This document shows, in pieces, positions 7,131-14,053 of a stretch of DNA of 14,053 nucleotides. The number at the start of each line of letters is the position of its first letter. Position 1 is the first letter of the stretch. The DNA comes from Candidatus Obscuribacterales bacterium (lineage in GTDB: Bacteria; Cyanobacteriota; Vampirovibrionia; Obscuribacterales; Obscuribacteraceae), in the NCBI GenBank assembly GCA_021732245.1, contig JAKFVJ010000412.1:1-14053 (forward strand). The letters are read 5' to 3'. The position numbers were made by a program, and so were the translations under genes. The notes beneath the pieces are model-generated. The model was not told the DNA's origin and ran no database searches. It was given only the letters and a program-made list of their open reading frames with translations.

Positions 7131-7386
7131 TATCCGCTAAGGGCAGTCAGAACGACACGGTTGCAGACGAAGTCGGTAGTCAAGGGATGCTGAATTTAAC
7201 ACTTGTGTGGTGTAAGCGCTAATTAGGCTTAACCTGTTTGAAGGTATTACCCTGCTCCGCTACGCGTAACGCTAATTAATCATAGTGGTAAGCGAAAGTT
7301 GATGGTTGCGCCCAGATCGGTCTGAGTAGGGGACTGGAGAAGGAAATACTCAGCACGGGCAATTCACTCGTTCGGTTGCTAAATTA
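7131..7386. other. Intergenic stretch without a recognised gene
   Basis: With the palindrome region before it, this makes about 360 bases (7026-7386) without a gene. I see no tRNA or start/stop pair with a plausible Shine-Dalgarno. It contains two copies of GCTAATTA (near 7218 and 7271) and an inverted repeat CTGAGTA / TACTCAG (7322-7328 and 7347-7353, 18-base loop), not followed by a U-run on either strand, so it is not a standard terminator. It presumably holds the promoter of the leftward operon and the 3' end of the 7387 gene's transcript. Confidence 0.4.
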
Positions 7387-7782
7387 CTAACAGTCTTCAC
7401 GTAACCACTGCCTGAGCTGTCCATCAGGGTTCTCAGCGTTATGAGCCTTCAAGATTACGATACCGGTAGTTTGCTTAATTGGCTGAAGCCCGGAAAAAAT
7501 AACTTGTGGTGTAGTACCGTCCGGCAAGACTAATGTACATCTTAGTTTGGCGAAGTAGAGATTCTCAAAAAGATCAAGATTAAGGGGGTGGCTTTTCATT
7601 GTGAGTGACCAGCCCTTATCAATAGTTTGGGACAAATTACCATCCAGAGTCTGGCAATTCACTGCTTTCCCGTGGTGATTTGCCTCCACGGCTGTTATTG
7701 GTAGGGGAATTGGATTTTCGGTAAGCTCCGCCGTAATTGAAAAACTTTCGGTAATTCTTGTTCCATTTAATTGAAAGGACAT
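7387..7782 (-). CDS. Unrecognised 131-aa protein downstream of the methyltransferase
   Basis: The ATG at 7782 has a near-perfect AGGAGG 6 bases upstream, so this is very likely a real, well-translated gene. The 131-aa product has no signal peptide or membrane segment and appears beta-rich: it opens FQLNGTRITESFSITAEL and later reads CTLVLPDGTTPQVIFSGL and TGIVILKAHNAENP, suggesting an immunoglobulin-like or beta-sandwich fold. I do not recognise a family and see no catalytic motif. It starts 43 bases after the D12 methyltransferase stop on the same strand, so it is probably co-transcribed with it. It could be an accessory part of the R-M island or merely a neighbour. Confidence 0.72.
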   Translation of the reverse strand: MSFQLNGTRITESFSITAELTENPIPLPITAVEANHHGKAVNCQTLDGNLSQTIDKGWSLTMKSHPLNLDLFENLYFAKLRCTLVLPDGTTPQVIFSGLQPIKQTTGIVILKAHNAENPDGQLRQWLREDC

Positions 7783-7825
7783 CTAGACCTCCTATTAGCT
7801 ATGCAGGGAACCAGCGAAAGTCGAT

Positions 7826-8695
7826 TTAGCGACATTGTACGCTGTAATTACAAATGAACAGTTCTGAACCTACTTTACTTAGATTTTCGGAATTACAGTT
7901 ATTCATGCCATATTGAAGTTTCCACTCGTGTACATTTGCCCAGTGATATAGCTTCCGTATTTCCGGGCAATCATCATATGTGATTAGGAACTTGTGAGTA
8001 GACGATTTTAGTGATTGCGCAAGTTGTTCATGATCAAACTCATGCAGAGAGCCGTTTCGTCCGTACAGCTTTGACGCCGTGAAATATGGTGGATCGAGAA
8101 ATAGAAAAACATCGTTTCCTGGCGAATCAATTACTTTCCTGTAGTCAAAATCGGTTATCCGCACGTCTTTCAAAGCCTCTGGCAGACTTGTAAGCCTTTC
8201 AATTGAGCTTATGGTAAACCGTGACATGCTTGCGGCGCTCGAAAACCCGCCCGCTCTTGTGGTGCCAGAGAAAGTAACACGGTTGAAGAAGAAGAATAGA
8301 AAAGCAATGCGAAATTCATCGTTAGATTGTTCCTCTCTGGCTGCCAAAAAGTATTTTTTGACTTTGTCTGCAGTATCTAGACGATTGCGTAAACGCGAAA
8401 GCTCGCTTTGCAGTTGCGCACAAGTAGCAGGATCTTGCGCTATCTTCCAGAAGGTTACAAGCTCCTTAAACTTGTCGTTGATCCAATACTTGCTTGCAAA
8501 GTTTGTGTTCCGCGCGTGAAAATAAACGCTGCCACCGCCCACCATTGGCTCGCGATACTCTGTGGCTCGAGGCGGAAACATTTCCGCGATTTGTTTAATT
8601 GCCTTCTGTTTACCGCCTGGATATCTGAGCGGAGAACGAAACTGTGATGAGTTCGTTCCCGGTATGGCAATAGGCGTAGTTACTACATTAACCAT
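7826..8695 (-). CDS. D12-class N6-adenine DNA methyltransferase
   Basis: All the landmarks of the D12 (Dam/EcoRV-type, alpha) amino-methyltransferases are present. Motif X is PLRYPGGK (22-29) and the SAM-binding motif I is EPMVGGGSVYF (49-59). A WINDKFKEL acid loop lies at 71-79, and the catalytic motif IV is DPPY (201-204). TYDDCPEIRKLY (239-250) follows, and a C-terminal ELFICNY strand closes the fold. DPPY predicts N6-adenine methylation with SAM. The 289-aa length is typical of the class. ATG 8695 is used, just before conserved sequence; an in-frame TTG at 8749 would add 18 residues, and neither has a clear Shine-Dalgarno. The gene is divergent from a HaeIII-family endonuclease across 132 bases, the usual R-M layout. 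Its target must contain adenine, which does not fit the GGCC expected from that endonuclease family. Confidence 0.9.
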   Translation of the reverse strand: MVNVVTTPIAIPGTNSSQFRSPLRYPGGKQKAIKQIAEMFPPRATEYREPMVGGGSVYFHARNTNFASKYWINDKFKELVTFWKIAQDPATCAQLQSELSRLRNRLDTADKVKKYFLAAREEQSNDEFRIAFLFFFFNRVTFSGTTRAGGFSSAASMSRFTISSIERLTSLPEALKDVRITDFDYRKVIDSPGNDVFLFLDPPYFTASKLYGRNGSLHEFDHEQLAQSLKSSTHKFLITYDDCPEIRKLYHWANVHEWKLQYGMNNCNSENLSKVGSELFICNYSVQCR

Positions 8696-8827
8696 GTGGG
8701 CTTTTCTGCTGATAAGATCTTGTAATCGATAATAACTGGTTTTGAGCAAAAGGCGAGCAGGATAAGTCTATTTAATATCCCAGCGTATATGCAAGTTGTA
8801 TGTGATAGGTGTTGATATCTTTCATTT
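8696..8827. promoter_or_regulatory. Divergent R-M promoter region
   Basis: These 132 AT-rich bases separate the two divergent R-M genes and must hold both promoters. Candidate minus-strand hexamers exist (TTGCAT, then TAGACT 18 bases on), but none is strong. There is no controller-protein gene and no clear C-box palindrome. Confidence 0.4.
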
Positions 8828-9781
8828 ATGTCTGAAAAATCCTCACAGCATGGAAAAGCATTTGAGTATGCTTTGTTGGAAGCAATTGTCTCTTCGCTTG
8901 CCGACAGCCAACCTGTAGTTGTTCAGGATTCAAAAGCCCTCATAAAGGCGAGGGCTTCGTTTGATGCCATGCCTCTTGACGAGCGGGCAAATTTTAGTAA
9001 GGCGGCTGTGGTGGGTGCGTCTATTCTTATCGCCCGTGAACCTAAACTCGAATACTCCCCAGGCACAGCAGACCCACTTGTATTGTCGATTCAATCCGAT
9101 CAGAAAGGACAGGAAGGTGATGTTCGTGACATTATCGCCGCACGAATAAAGGAGAACTGGCAGATTGGATTTTCTGCCAAAAACAATCACAAGGCGGTCA
9201 AAAGTTCACGATTAGCGAAGGAGTTGGATTTTGGGCAATCTTGGCTGTCTTATCCATGCTCGGAGCCGTATCGACTAAGAGTAAGAGAGATCTTTGAACG
9301 ACTTGCATCACGCCAAGGCAAAATATGCTGGCGAGATATTGGTGAGGAGAAATATCAAATTTACGAAGATGTTTTGAACGCGTTTAGAAGTGAGTTGTGG
9401 GAAATTTACCAGATTCTCGGGGCGGAAGTGCCTGATCGACTAATCAGGTATCTAATCGGAAACTTTGATTTTTACAAAGTGATGAAATTCAAGACAAGGA
9501 CACAAGTTCAGCCGTTCAATTTAAACTCAACGCTTGGACAGAGGTCATCAATGAGAAAAGCGCAGCCTGAATCGGAAGTCCTAAAGCTTCCGCGTAAAAT
9601 CCTAGACATCAGTTTCAAAAATGATGATAGTAAAACAACTGTATGTGTGGTTTGTGATGCTGGTTGGCAATTGTCGTTTAGAATCCATAATGCAAGTGAG
9701 ATTGTTGAACCTTCACTAAAGTTTGACATTACCTTGATTGGGCATCCTGCTCAGCTGGTTACGCATGAATTACCGTGGTAG
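8828..9781 (+). CDS. HaeIII-family type II restriction endonuclease
   Basis: The 317-aa length and the conserved blocks match the HaeIII restriction endonuclease family. An opening QHGKAFEYALL helix is followed by IQSDQKGQEGDVRDI (88-102), WQIGFSAKNNHKAVKSSRL (111-129), LDFGQSW (133-139), FDFYKV (213-218), and near the C-terminus WQLSFRIHNAS with VEPSLKFDI (280-301). D98/D101 with K118 are the probable metal and catalytic residues of a PD-(D/E)XK-like core. R.HaeIII cuts GG^CC as a homodimer; this relative should recognise the same or a related site. The ATG at 8828 follows a poor Shine-Dalgarno (AGGTG about 20 bases away), so weak or delayed translation is possible, as is common for R genes. 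The partner next door is an adenine methyltransferase, unlike the C5-cytosine M.HaeIII. Confidence 0.9.
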   Translation: MSEKSSQHGKAFEYALLEAIVSSLADSQPVVVQDSKALIKARASFDAMPLDERANFSKAAVVGASILIAREPKLEYSPGTADPLVLSIQSDQKGQEGDVRDIIAARIKENWQIGFSAKNNHKAVKSSRLAKELDFGQSWLSYPCSEPYRLRVREIFERLASRQGKICWRDIGEEKYQIYEDVLNAFRSELWEIYQILGAEVPDRLIRYLIGNFDFYKVMKFKTRTQVQPFNLNSTLGQRSSMRKAQPESEVLKLPRKILDISFKNDDSKTTVCVVCDAGWQLSFRIHNASEIVEPSLKFDITLIGHPAQLVTHELPW

Positions 9782-10015
9782 GTCTGATGGTAAATTTGGC
9801 AAAGTCAAAAATGACAGTCTCGGTAGATTTGAAGCCACATCAAAAACGTATTGTTTGATGGTGGACAATTATTTTGATACAGCGTACAGAGGGTCATTTA
9901 ACTTGACCATGATCAGCTGCTGCTGTGTCAACTGTCTGAAGGACGAAAAAGCACAAACGGCCTTAACTTCAGGCAGCTTGTAGAAGACCTGACGGATACA
10001 TGGTTCCTCTATAAA
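9782..10015. other. Intergenic stretch with possible decayed coding sequence
   Basis: These 234 bases lie between two convergent genes. A 23-codon reading frame from ATG 9787 ends in VDLKPHQKRIV and stops. A stop-free frame from about 9902 then runs into the TPR gene's antisense (opening LDHDQLLLCQLSEGRKSTNG), with good-looking amino-acid composition but no start. Together these could be scraps of a longer degraded gene, but I cannot identify it. No terminator hairpin is visible. Confidence 0.25.
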
Positions 10016-11215
10016 CTATTCAAACTCCATGGAAGTGCTGCCACTTGCCTCTAATTGTTTCGCTTGCTTGATTTTGTTCATTTTTCTCAAACATTCGGCA
10101 TAGTTTTTGCGGCAATTCCTCGTATCTGGATGATCTGGTCCGAGTGCTTTATCTCCGATAAGTACTGCTCGCTTAAAGAGTGGCTCAGCCTCGGTATACT
10201 TGCCCTGTAGCTTGTACAACGTTGCCAAATTCAATAAGGTCACGTGTAAGCTTGGATGATTAGGTCCAAGCGCTTTTTCATCAATCGATAGAGCGCGTGT
10301 ATAGAGTGATTCTGCTTCAATATATTTGCCTTGCTCACGGCACAGAACCGCAAGATTATTTAGGATACGTGCGACATTCGTGTGCTTAGGACCTACCGCC
10401 TTTTCTTCAATCGCAAGTGCACGTTTGCTATATACTTCAGCCTTGTCCAGCTGTCCCAAGAGTTCACATACTGCTGCAAGGTTATTCAAACTCCGTCCTA
10501 CGTCAGGATGATTAGGACCAAATAACTTTTCGTCAATTACAAGAGAGCGTTCGCAGAGCGTCCGAGCCTCCTTGTATTTCCCCTGCTTTTGGTAGAGCAT
10601 TGCTAGGTTTTGCATGGCTGTCGCTACATTCTGATCGTTGGGACCTAAGCTCTTTTCGAGAATCGACACGGCTCTTTCATATAATGGTGCAGCTTCTTCA
10701 TACTTGCCTTGCTCTTGGTACATGGCTGCAAGGTTTAGCAGTCCAATTCCTATATTTGTGTGATTCGGATTTAAGGACCTTTCTTCTATTGCTAATGAGC
10801 GCTTACAGAGAGATTCAGCCTCTCCATATATCCCTTGTGAGTGATACACGAGGGAGAGGTTATTTAGACTATTAGCTACTTCGGGATGATTGAGTCCTAG
10901 CACATTCTGCCGAATTGACAAGCACTGCTTATGCAGTTGTTCAGCCTCGCTATATCTGCCTTGTGTCCGACGGAGGTTAGCCAATACATTCAGAGTGCTG
11001 GCCAGTCTTATGTCTTGTGCGCCAAAATTTTTTGCTTCAGTCAGTGCTGCAGACAAGAACTGTTCGGCCAATGCGTATTGCCCTTGTTTATATGCCGCCT
11101 CACCAGACTCTAGGTGCTTTGCCCACTGACCGTAGTTGGCACCAAATACTATGGTGATTGTTGAGATGGAAGCCATAAGCATCAATCCCAGAAAACATTT
11201 AAATTTACCGTACAT
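10016..11215 (-). CDS. Exported kinesin-light-chain-type TPR protein
   Basis: This 399-aa protein has a signal peptide (residues 1 to about 25, MYGK then a hydrophobic core ending near VFG). The rest is built from 42-residue tetratricopeptide repeats of the kinesin-light-chain type, each of the form LNNLAxxYxxQGKYxEAExLxxRALxIxEKxLGPNHPxVA. I count seven full-length units with a shorter one at each end. Such solenoids bind partner proteins or peptides and have no enzyme activity. The outward-facing location (signal peptide) suggests a periplasmic or surface scaffold, and Obscuribacterales-type genomes carry many such paralogues. The gene stands alone on the minus strand, with GGCGG as a modest Shine-Dalgarno before ATG 11215. 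The near-identical repeats could recombine, so repeat number may vary between strains. Confidence 0.87.
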   Translation of the reverse strand: MYGKFKCFLGLMLMASISTITIVFGANYGQWAKHLESGEAAYKQGQYALAEQFLSAALTEAKNFGAQDIRLASTLNVLANLRRTQGRYSEAEQLHKQCLSIRQNVLGLNHPEVANSLNNLSLVYHSQGIYGEAESLCKRSLAIEERSLNPNHTNIGIGLLNLAAMYQEQGKYEEAAPLYERAVSILEKSLGPNDQNVATAMQNLAMLYQKQGKYKEARTLCERSLVIDEKLFGPNHPDVGRSLNNLAAVCELLGQLDKAEVYSKRALAIEEKAVGPKHTNVARILNNLAVLCREQGKYIEAESLYTRALSIDEKALGPNHPSLHVTLLNLATLYKLQGKYTEAEPLFKRAVLIGDKALGPDHPDTRNCRKNYAECLRKMNKIKQAKQLEASGSTSMEFE

Positions 11216-11738
11216 TTATAGTACCGCCGTATTGACTGGTGCTGCGCTGATCGTCATTTTCTATCTATCCATATTTTGTTTTGCGCAAACGGTATTCGTT
11301 GCCTCACAAATAGAGTATTGGAAAGCTGCATACCACTCGGAAATTCGACTCGGGCTATAACTGGGTATAGGAGCTCGGAGCCAGGGTGGGATTCCAAGAA
11401 CAGGTTGTCAGTCTCGCATGTAGTAATGATATGAGTCAATTAATTGGTTGTTAACAAGCGGTTCTAAACAATCTGTATTCAAAGCTGTTGAGACAAAGTG
11501 CCAAATTGTCATGATATGCAACTATTAGTATTTACACATTCAAAACCTGAATCTTGGTAGTAGTGCGCCATATTGACATCAATCATTGTCAACATCTAAT
11601 CAAGCGCCTGCTGACATGCATATAAAATAGACTCTCCTTATATCCAGTCAGGCGGCTTCAGACTCGCAACGGTTGGTGAAAAAGCGGCATCCCTGTCAAC
11701 GACTTCGCTATACCTAGTCATTTGAGGCTATTTCCAAC
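11216..11738. promoter_or_regulatory. Divergent intergenic region with palindrome and candidate promoter
   Basis: About 520 bases separate the TPR gene from the M48 gene. I see no credible ORF and no tRNA. The clearest structure is TTGACA-8 bases-TGTCAA (11573-11592), an inverted repeat whose left arm is also a perfect -35 hexamer. TATAAAAT (11621-11628), a good -10-like box, lies 28 bases beyond the right arm, too far to pair with either arm normally. These could serve the 11739 gene. The TPR promoter should lie at about 11220-11300. Confidence 0.35.
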
Positions 11739-12719
11739 ATGGCAGAATCACAACAACTCCAGGAGTCCCAAACAACCAAGGCATGTCCGTTTTGTGCAGA
11801 ACAAATTAAAATTCAAGCGATATTATGTCGTTTCTGTCGGGCTGATTTACTTCAGCCCCTTTCGACGGTTCAGTCGCCGGACGGTAGGGGGTACTCCTCC
11901 AGAAGTTTGCCGAAAGCGCTTCAAGCTCATACCAATCCTCCCGACGGTAGTTCCTCACCTAGAGGCAATTTTGAATCGCTTGTTTATCCGAAAGAGAGAA
12001 TTTTTGGTTGCATTTCGGTAATCATAGGCTGTGCGGTTTATCTTGCTGTAGTCATTTCCGTTATCGGGCTAGCCTATCTGCCATTTGTTGTGTTGGCGGC
12101 GATCATCAGTCATGGGTTTTACATAGGTTATATTCGCGGACATGCCATAAAAATTTCACATGATCAGTTCCCTGAAATTTTCGAGATGCTGCAAGACTTA
12201 TCTTCGCAAATGCAAATGTCTCAACCAGAAGTTTATGTATTAAACGGACAAGGAATTTTGAATGCATTTGCAACCAAACTGTTTTCTCGGAACTTTGTAG
12301 TTATCTATTCGAATGTTTTGGAGCTTGCATATGAACAAGGACAAGATGAAGTTGCATTTGTGCTGTGTCACGAACTTGCACATATCAAGCGTGGGCATTT
12401 GAAATGGGCTTGGATACATGCACCAGCAAGGTTTATTCCTTTGCTTGGTTCTGCGTATTCCAGGGCTTGTGAGTACACGTGTGATCGATTTGCCCAACAC
12501 TTTAAGCCGTCTGGTGCTAGTTATGGTCTGTTAGCGTTGGCAACAGGAAGCAAATTGTATCGCAAGGTCAATATCGAAGCACTACATAAACAAGTGGGCA
12601 CAGGGTTAGGATTCTGGGCTTGGTTGCATGAAATATTTTCATCACATCCAAACTTGATAAGCAGAATTCGTCAACTGACTACAGGTTCATCTGTGACTTA
12701 CGGACAGGTAGCTGAATAA
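11739..12719 (+). CDS. Zinc-ribbon M48-family membrane metallopeptidase
   Basis: This 326-aa protein couples an N-terminal zinc ribbon (C16-P-F-C19 and C30-R-F-C33, CxxC...CxxC) to an M48-type peptidase. A hydrophobic double-length membrane segment lies at about 88-128. The catalytic HELAH is at 211-215 in the context FVLCHELAHIKRGH, with the downstream EYTCD helix giving E245 as third zinc ligand and D249 following. This matches the HtpX/Oma1 family, which degrades misfolded membrane proteins. The active site is probably cytoplasmic, on the same side as the zinc ribbon. The start is supported by GAGG (11724-11727) 11 bases upstream. The gene is followed after 50 bases by a second zinc-ribbon protein of the same design, probably in one operon. 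It lacks the extra transmembrane helices of HtpX, as far as can be seen. Confidence 0.87.
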   Translation: MAESQQLQESQTTKACPFCAEQIKIQAILCRFCRADLLQPLSTVQSPDGRGYSSRSLPKALQAHTNPPDGSSSPRGNFESLVYPKERIFGCISVIIGCAVYLAVVISVIGLAYLPFVVLAAIISHGFYIGYIRGHAIKISHDQFPEIFEMLQDLSSQMQMSQPEVYVLNGQGILNAFATKLFSRNFVVIYSNVLELAYEQGQDEVAFVLCHELAHIKRGHLKWAWIHAPARFIPLLGSAYSRACEYTCDRFAQHFKPSGASYGLLALATGSKLYRKVNIEALHKQVGTGLGFWAWLHEIFSSHPNLISRIRQLTTGSSVTYGQVAE

Positions 12720-12769
12720 ATTTGGTATCACTGAGCTCACACTGATTCGCTTTTCGGGTTGTACATCTC

Positions 12770-13945
12770 ATGTCTAATACAATGATCTCGTCAGTTGATA
12801 TTCAATTAGCAGGACATGATAAAGTCACAGTATGCCCCTATTGTGCAGAGACGATTAGTAACACAGTAGTTATATGCCCGTTGTGTGAATCCAAGATCCC
12901 ACGTAGCATGGATGAGTCTTCATCAGAAATTCAGAAATATGATCATAAGAAGCAGTCTTCTGTCGTCACGGGGGAACATACTGGTTCTTATGAGGATCAG
13001 AGAACTCGATTATTAGCTCCATTCTCAAACAACGCCTTTAGACTTTTGGGACTACCAAGTTCAGCTTCGAGTGTCGAAGTAGCCGATACAATGAGCAGCA
13101 TCAGGCGAACGATCAAGATTTCGAAACAGCCGGAAGCCTTTTTCAGTTTCAAGCCGCTGGGCTCAGGTGCAAGGACATTGACTGATGTTCAAAACGCTGA
13201 AACTAGATTAGGCGATCCCGAGTCTCGTATTGCAGAAAGACTTTACTGGTTCCATGCGGCTCCTACTAAACCACTCATAGAACTGACTCCTGAGGGGATT
13301 TGGTCAACGTACAAGAGCATCCTTGCTTGCGGTAAAGCTTCTGCGATCCACGATGCAGCACTTTTACTGCTCATTGCTGCATGTATCACTGATCCAGGAA
13401 TGGAGGATCAGATACTATGGTCTGAAGTGGTAAAGAACTGGCTAACGACTGCAGAAAATGACGACTATTGGTTAGAGATATACGATCTCGACGAGACGAA
13501 GGGATTTGAACCATCGGCAACAGTTAGTGAAATTTCGTCCTTGCGGGAGTGTTGTCTTTACAAAGTGTTCAACCCCGTGGTACTGATTGCTCGGGCAGGA
13601 CTGATCGATGGTGACCCTAATATTGCAAAACGGGCGTTACAGATTCTTACCAGTGAAGTAATGCCAGTTGATATTGCATCTCAATTCGAGAGTGAAATTA
13701 CTGGTGATTTGGAACATCAGTTCGAAAGTCTATGTGACGCGTTTCGTGACAGGTGTTTTAATAAGCTCAAGACGGACCAGGACAATTCTGATGCAGAGAC
13801 ACAGGAGAATCTTATCCGTTGTGATGAGCTGAAATCTGAATATATACGTGAGATTGATGAACAGCTGCGGATTATCCAAACCCTGAGTCATGGCGACAGT
13901 GGACTCGTTAGACGATCCCAGCAATGTGACCTTTCCCCGATTTAA
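12770..13945 (+). CDS. Zinc-ribbon protein with J-domain-like region
   Basis: An N-terminal zinc ribbon (C22-P-Y-C25 and C36-P-L-C39) closely resembles that of the upstream peptidase (CP[FY]CAE..I...). After a charged linker comes a region of about 86-165 that reads like a degenerate J-type domain: NAFRLLGLPSSASSVEVADT, then a helix (IRRTIKI) and a closing DPESRIAERLYWFHA. The J-domain HPD motif is absent, so Hsp70 stimulation is not expected. The remaining residues (about 170-391) are helical and hydrophilic with no recognisable domain, ending with a likely amphipathic helix (about 348-375). No signal peptide or membrane segment is seen. ATG 12770 is used; an ATG at 12782 is in frame, and Shine-Dalgarno support is weak for both. 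Working with the M48 protease in protein quality control is inferred from adjacency and the shared zinc ribbon. Confidence 0.78.
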   Translation: MSNTMISSVDIQLAGHDKVTVCPYCAETISNTVVICPLCESKIPRSMDESSSEIQKYDHKKQSSVVTGEHTGSYEDQRTRLLAPFSNNAFRLLGLPSSASSVEVADTMSSIRRTIKISKQPEAFFSFKPLGSGARTLTDVQNAETRLGDPESRIAERLYWFHAAPTKPLIELTPEGIWSTYKSILACGKASAIHDAALLLLIAACITDPGMEDQILWSEVVKNWLTTAENDDYWLEIYDLDETKGFEPSATVSEISSLRECCLYKVFNPVVLIARAGLIDGDPNIAKRALQILTSEVMPVDIASQFESEITGDLEHQFESLCDAFRDRCFNKLKTDQDNSDAETQENLIRCDELKSEYIREIDEQLRIIQTLSHGDSGLVRRSQQCDLSPI

Positions 13946-14003
13946 CGGACAGTAACCAAAGAGAATCGCTCCGATCACATAGAATGTTGAAAAGGAGTGA
14001 CAC

Positions 14004-14053
14004 ATGGTTAATCGGAAAAGAGTTAACTCAACTTACACAAAAGAATTTAAGGA
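14004..14053 (+). CDS. Start of a probable IS3-type transposase OrfA (3' partial)
   Basis: The ATG at 14004 follows AAGGAGTG (13992-13999) at ideal spacing, so a gene starts here and runs off the window. The first 16 codons read MVNRKRVNSTYTKEFK. The YTxEFK pattern close to the N-terminus is typical of the helix-turn-helix OrfA of IS3-family elements. Sixteen residues are too few to be sure, and I see no terminal inverted repeat in the 58 bases after the previous gene. Confidence 0.45.
   Translation, partial: MVNRKRVNSTYTKEFK

Noticed and set aside
7322..7353. Inverted repeat CTGAGTA/TACTCAG as a transcription terminator
   Set aside because: The stem is short, the loop long (18 bases), and there is no U-run on either strand.
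8408..8647. Plus-strand frame inside the methyltransferase, considered as a controller protein
   Set aside because: It is antisense to conserved methyltransferase motifs and has no helix-turn-helix pattern.
10326..11129. Several plus-strand reading frames opposite the TPR gene
   Set aside because: They are antisense shadows of a repetitive gene. Their composition is Cys/Leu/Ser-rich and unlike protein, and they have no ribosome binding sites.
10016..11215. Regular repeats, considered as a CRISPR or satellite array
   Set aside because: The ~126-base periodicity is the 42-residue TPR repeat in an intact coding frame. There are no constant repeats with unique spacers.
12240..12500. Minus-strand frame opposite the M48 peptidase
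   Set aside because: It is the antisense of the catalytic region, with no family signal or ribosome binding site.

Overview
This is a compact, mid-GC (roughly mid-40s % by eye) bacterial chromosomal window with about sixteen genes on both strands and little non-coding DNA. Several traits resemble the non-photosynthetic cyanobacterial relatives (Melainabacteria / Obscuribacterales-like): secreted proteins with TonB-C-like domains, a secreted kinesin-light-chain-type TPR protein, and zinc-ribbon proteins with membrane-protease or J-like domains. That placement is an inference from family style. No rRNA, tRNA or marker gene fixes the taxonomy.

Left part (1-4047). The window opens inside a nuclease gene made of repeated treble-clef zinc-ribbon units followed by a PD-(D/E)XK-type domain. 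Next come a secreted protein with a TonB-C-like C-terminus and, convergent to it, a secreted thermonuclease (SNase). Divergent from the SNase, across a short intergenic region with a 19-bp palindrome, lies an ATGA-coupled pair of unrecognised genes.

Middle-left (4091-7025, all minus strand). A probable operon runs leftwards. It encodes an exported protein with a glycine-rich hydrophobic segment, a secreted protein with two TonB-C-like domains (4-bp overlap with the former), a stand-alone DnaG-type CHC2 zinc finger, and immediately after it, in another frame, a stand-alone FtsH/M41-type peptidase domain. An imperfect 22-bp palindrome lies upstream of the first gene.

Middle (7387-9781). A restriction-modification island holds a D12-class adenine methyltransferase divergent from a HaeIII-family restriction endonuclease, with a small unrecognised gene downstream of the methyltransferase. 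The chemistry does not match the classical HaeIII system, where GGCC is protected by a C5-cytosine enzyme. By hand count GGCC is strongly under-represented in the window while CCGG and GATC are not.

Right part (10016-14053). A secreted TPR protein on the minus strand is followed by about 520 bases without a gene. Two consecutive plus-strand genes share the same N-terminal zinc-ribbon design: an M48 membrane metallopeptidase and a J-domain-like protein. The window ends a few codons into a gene that looks like an IS3-type transposase OrfA.

The points most worth following up are the mismatched R-M pair with GGCC depletion, the split CHC2/M41 gene pair, and the zinc-ribbon-array nuclease.
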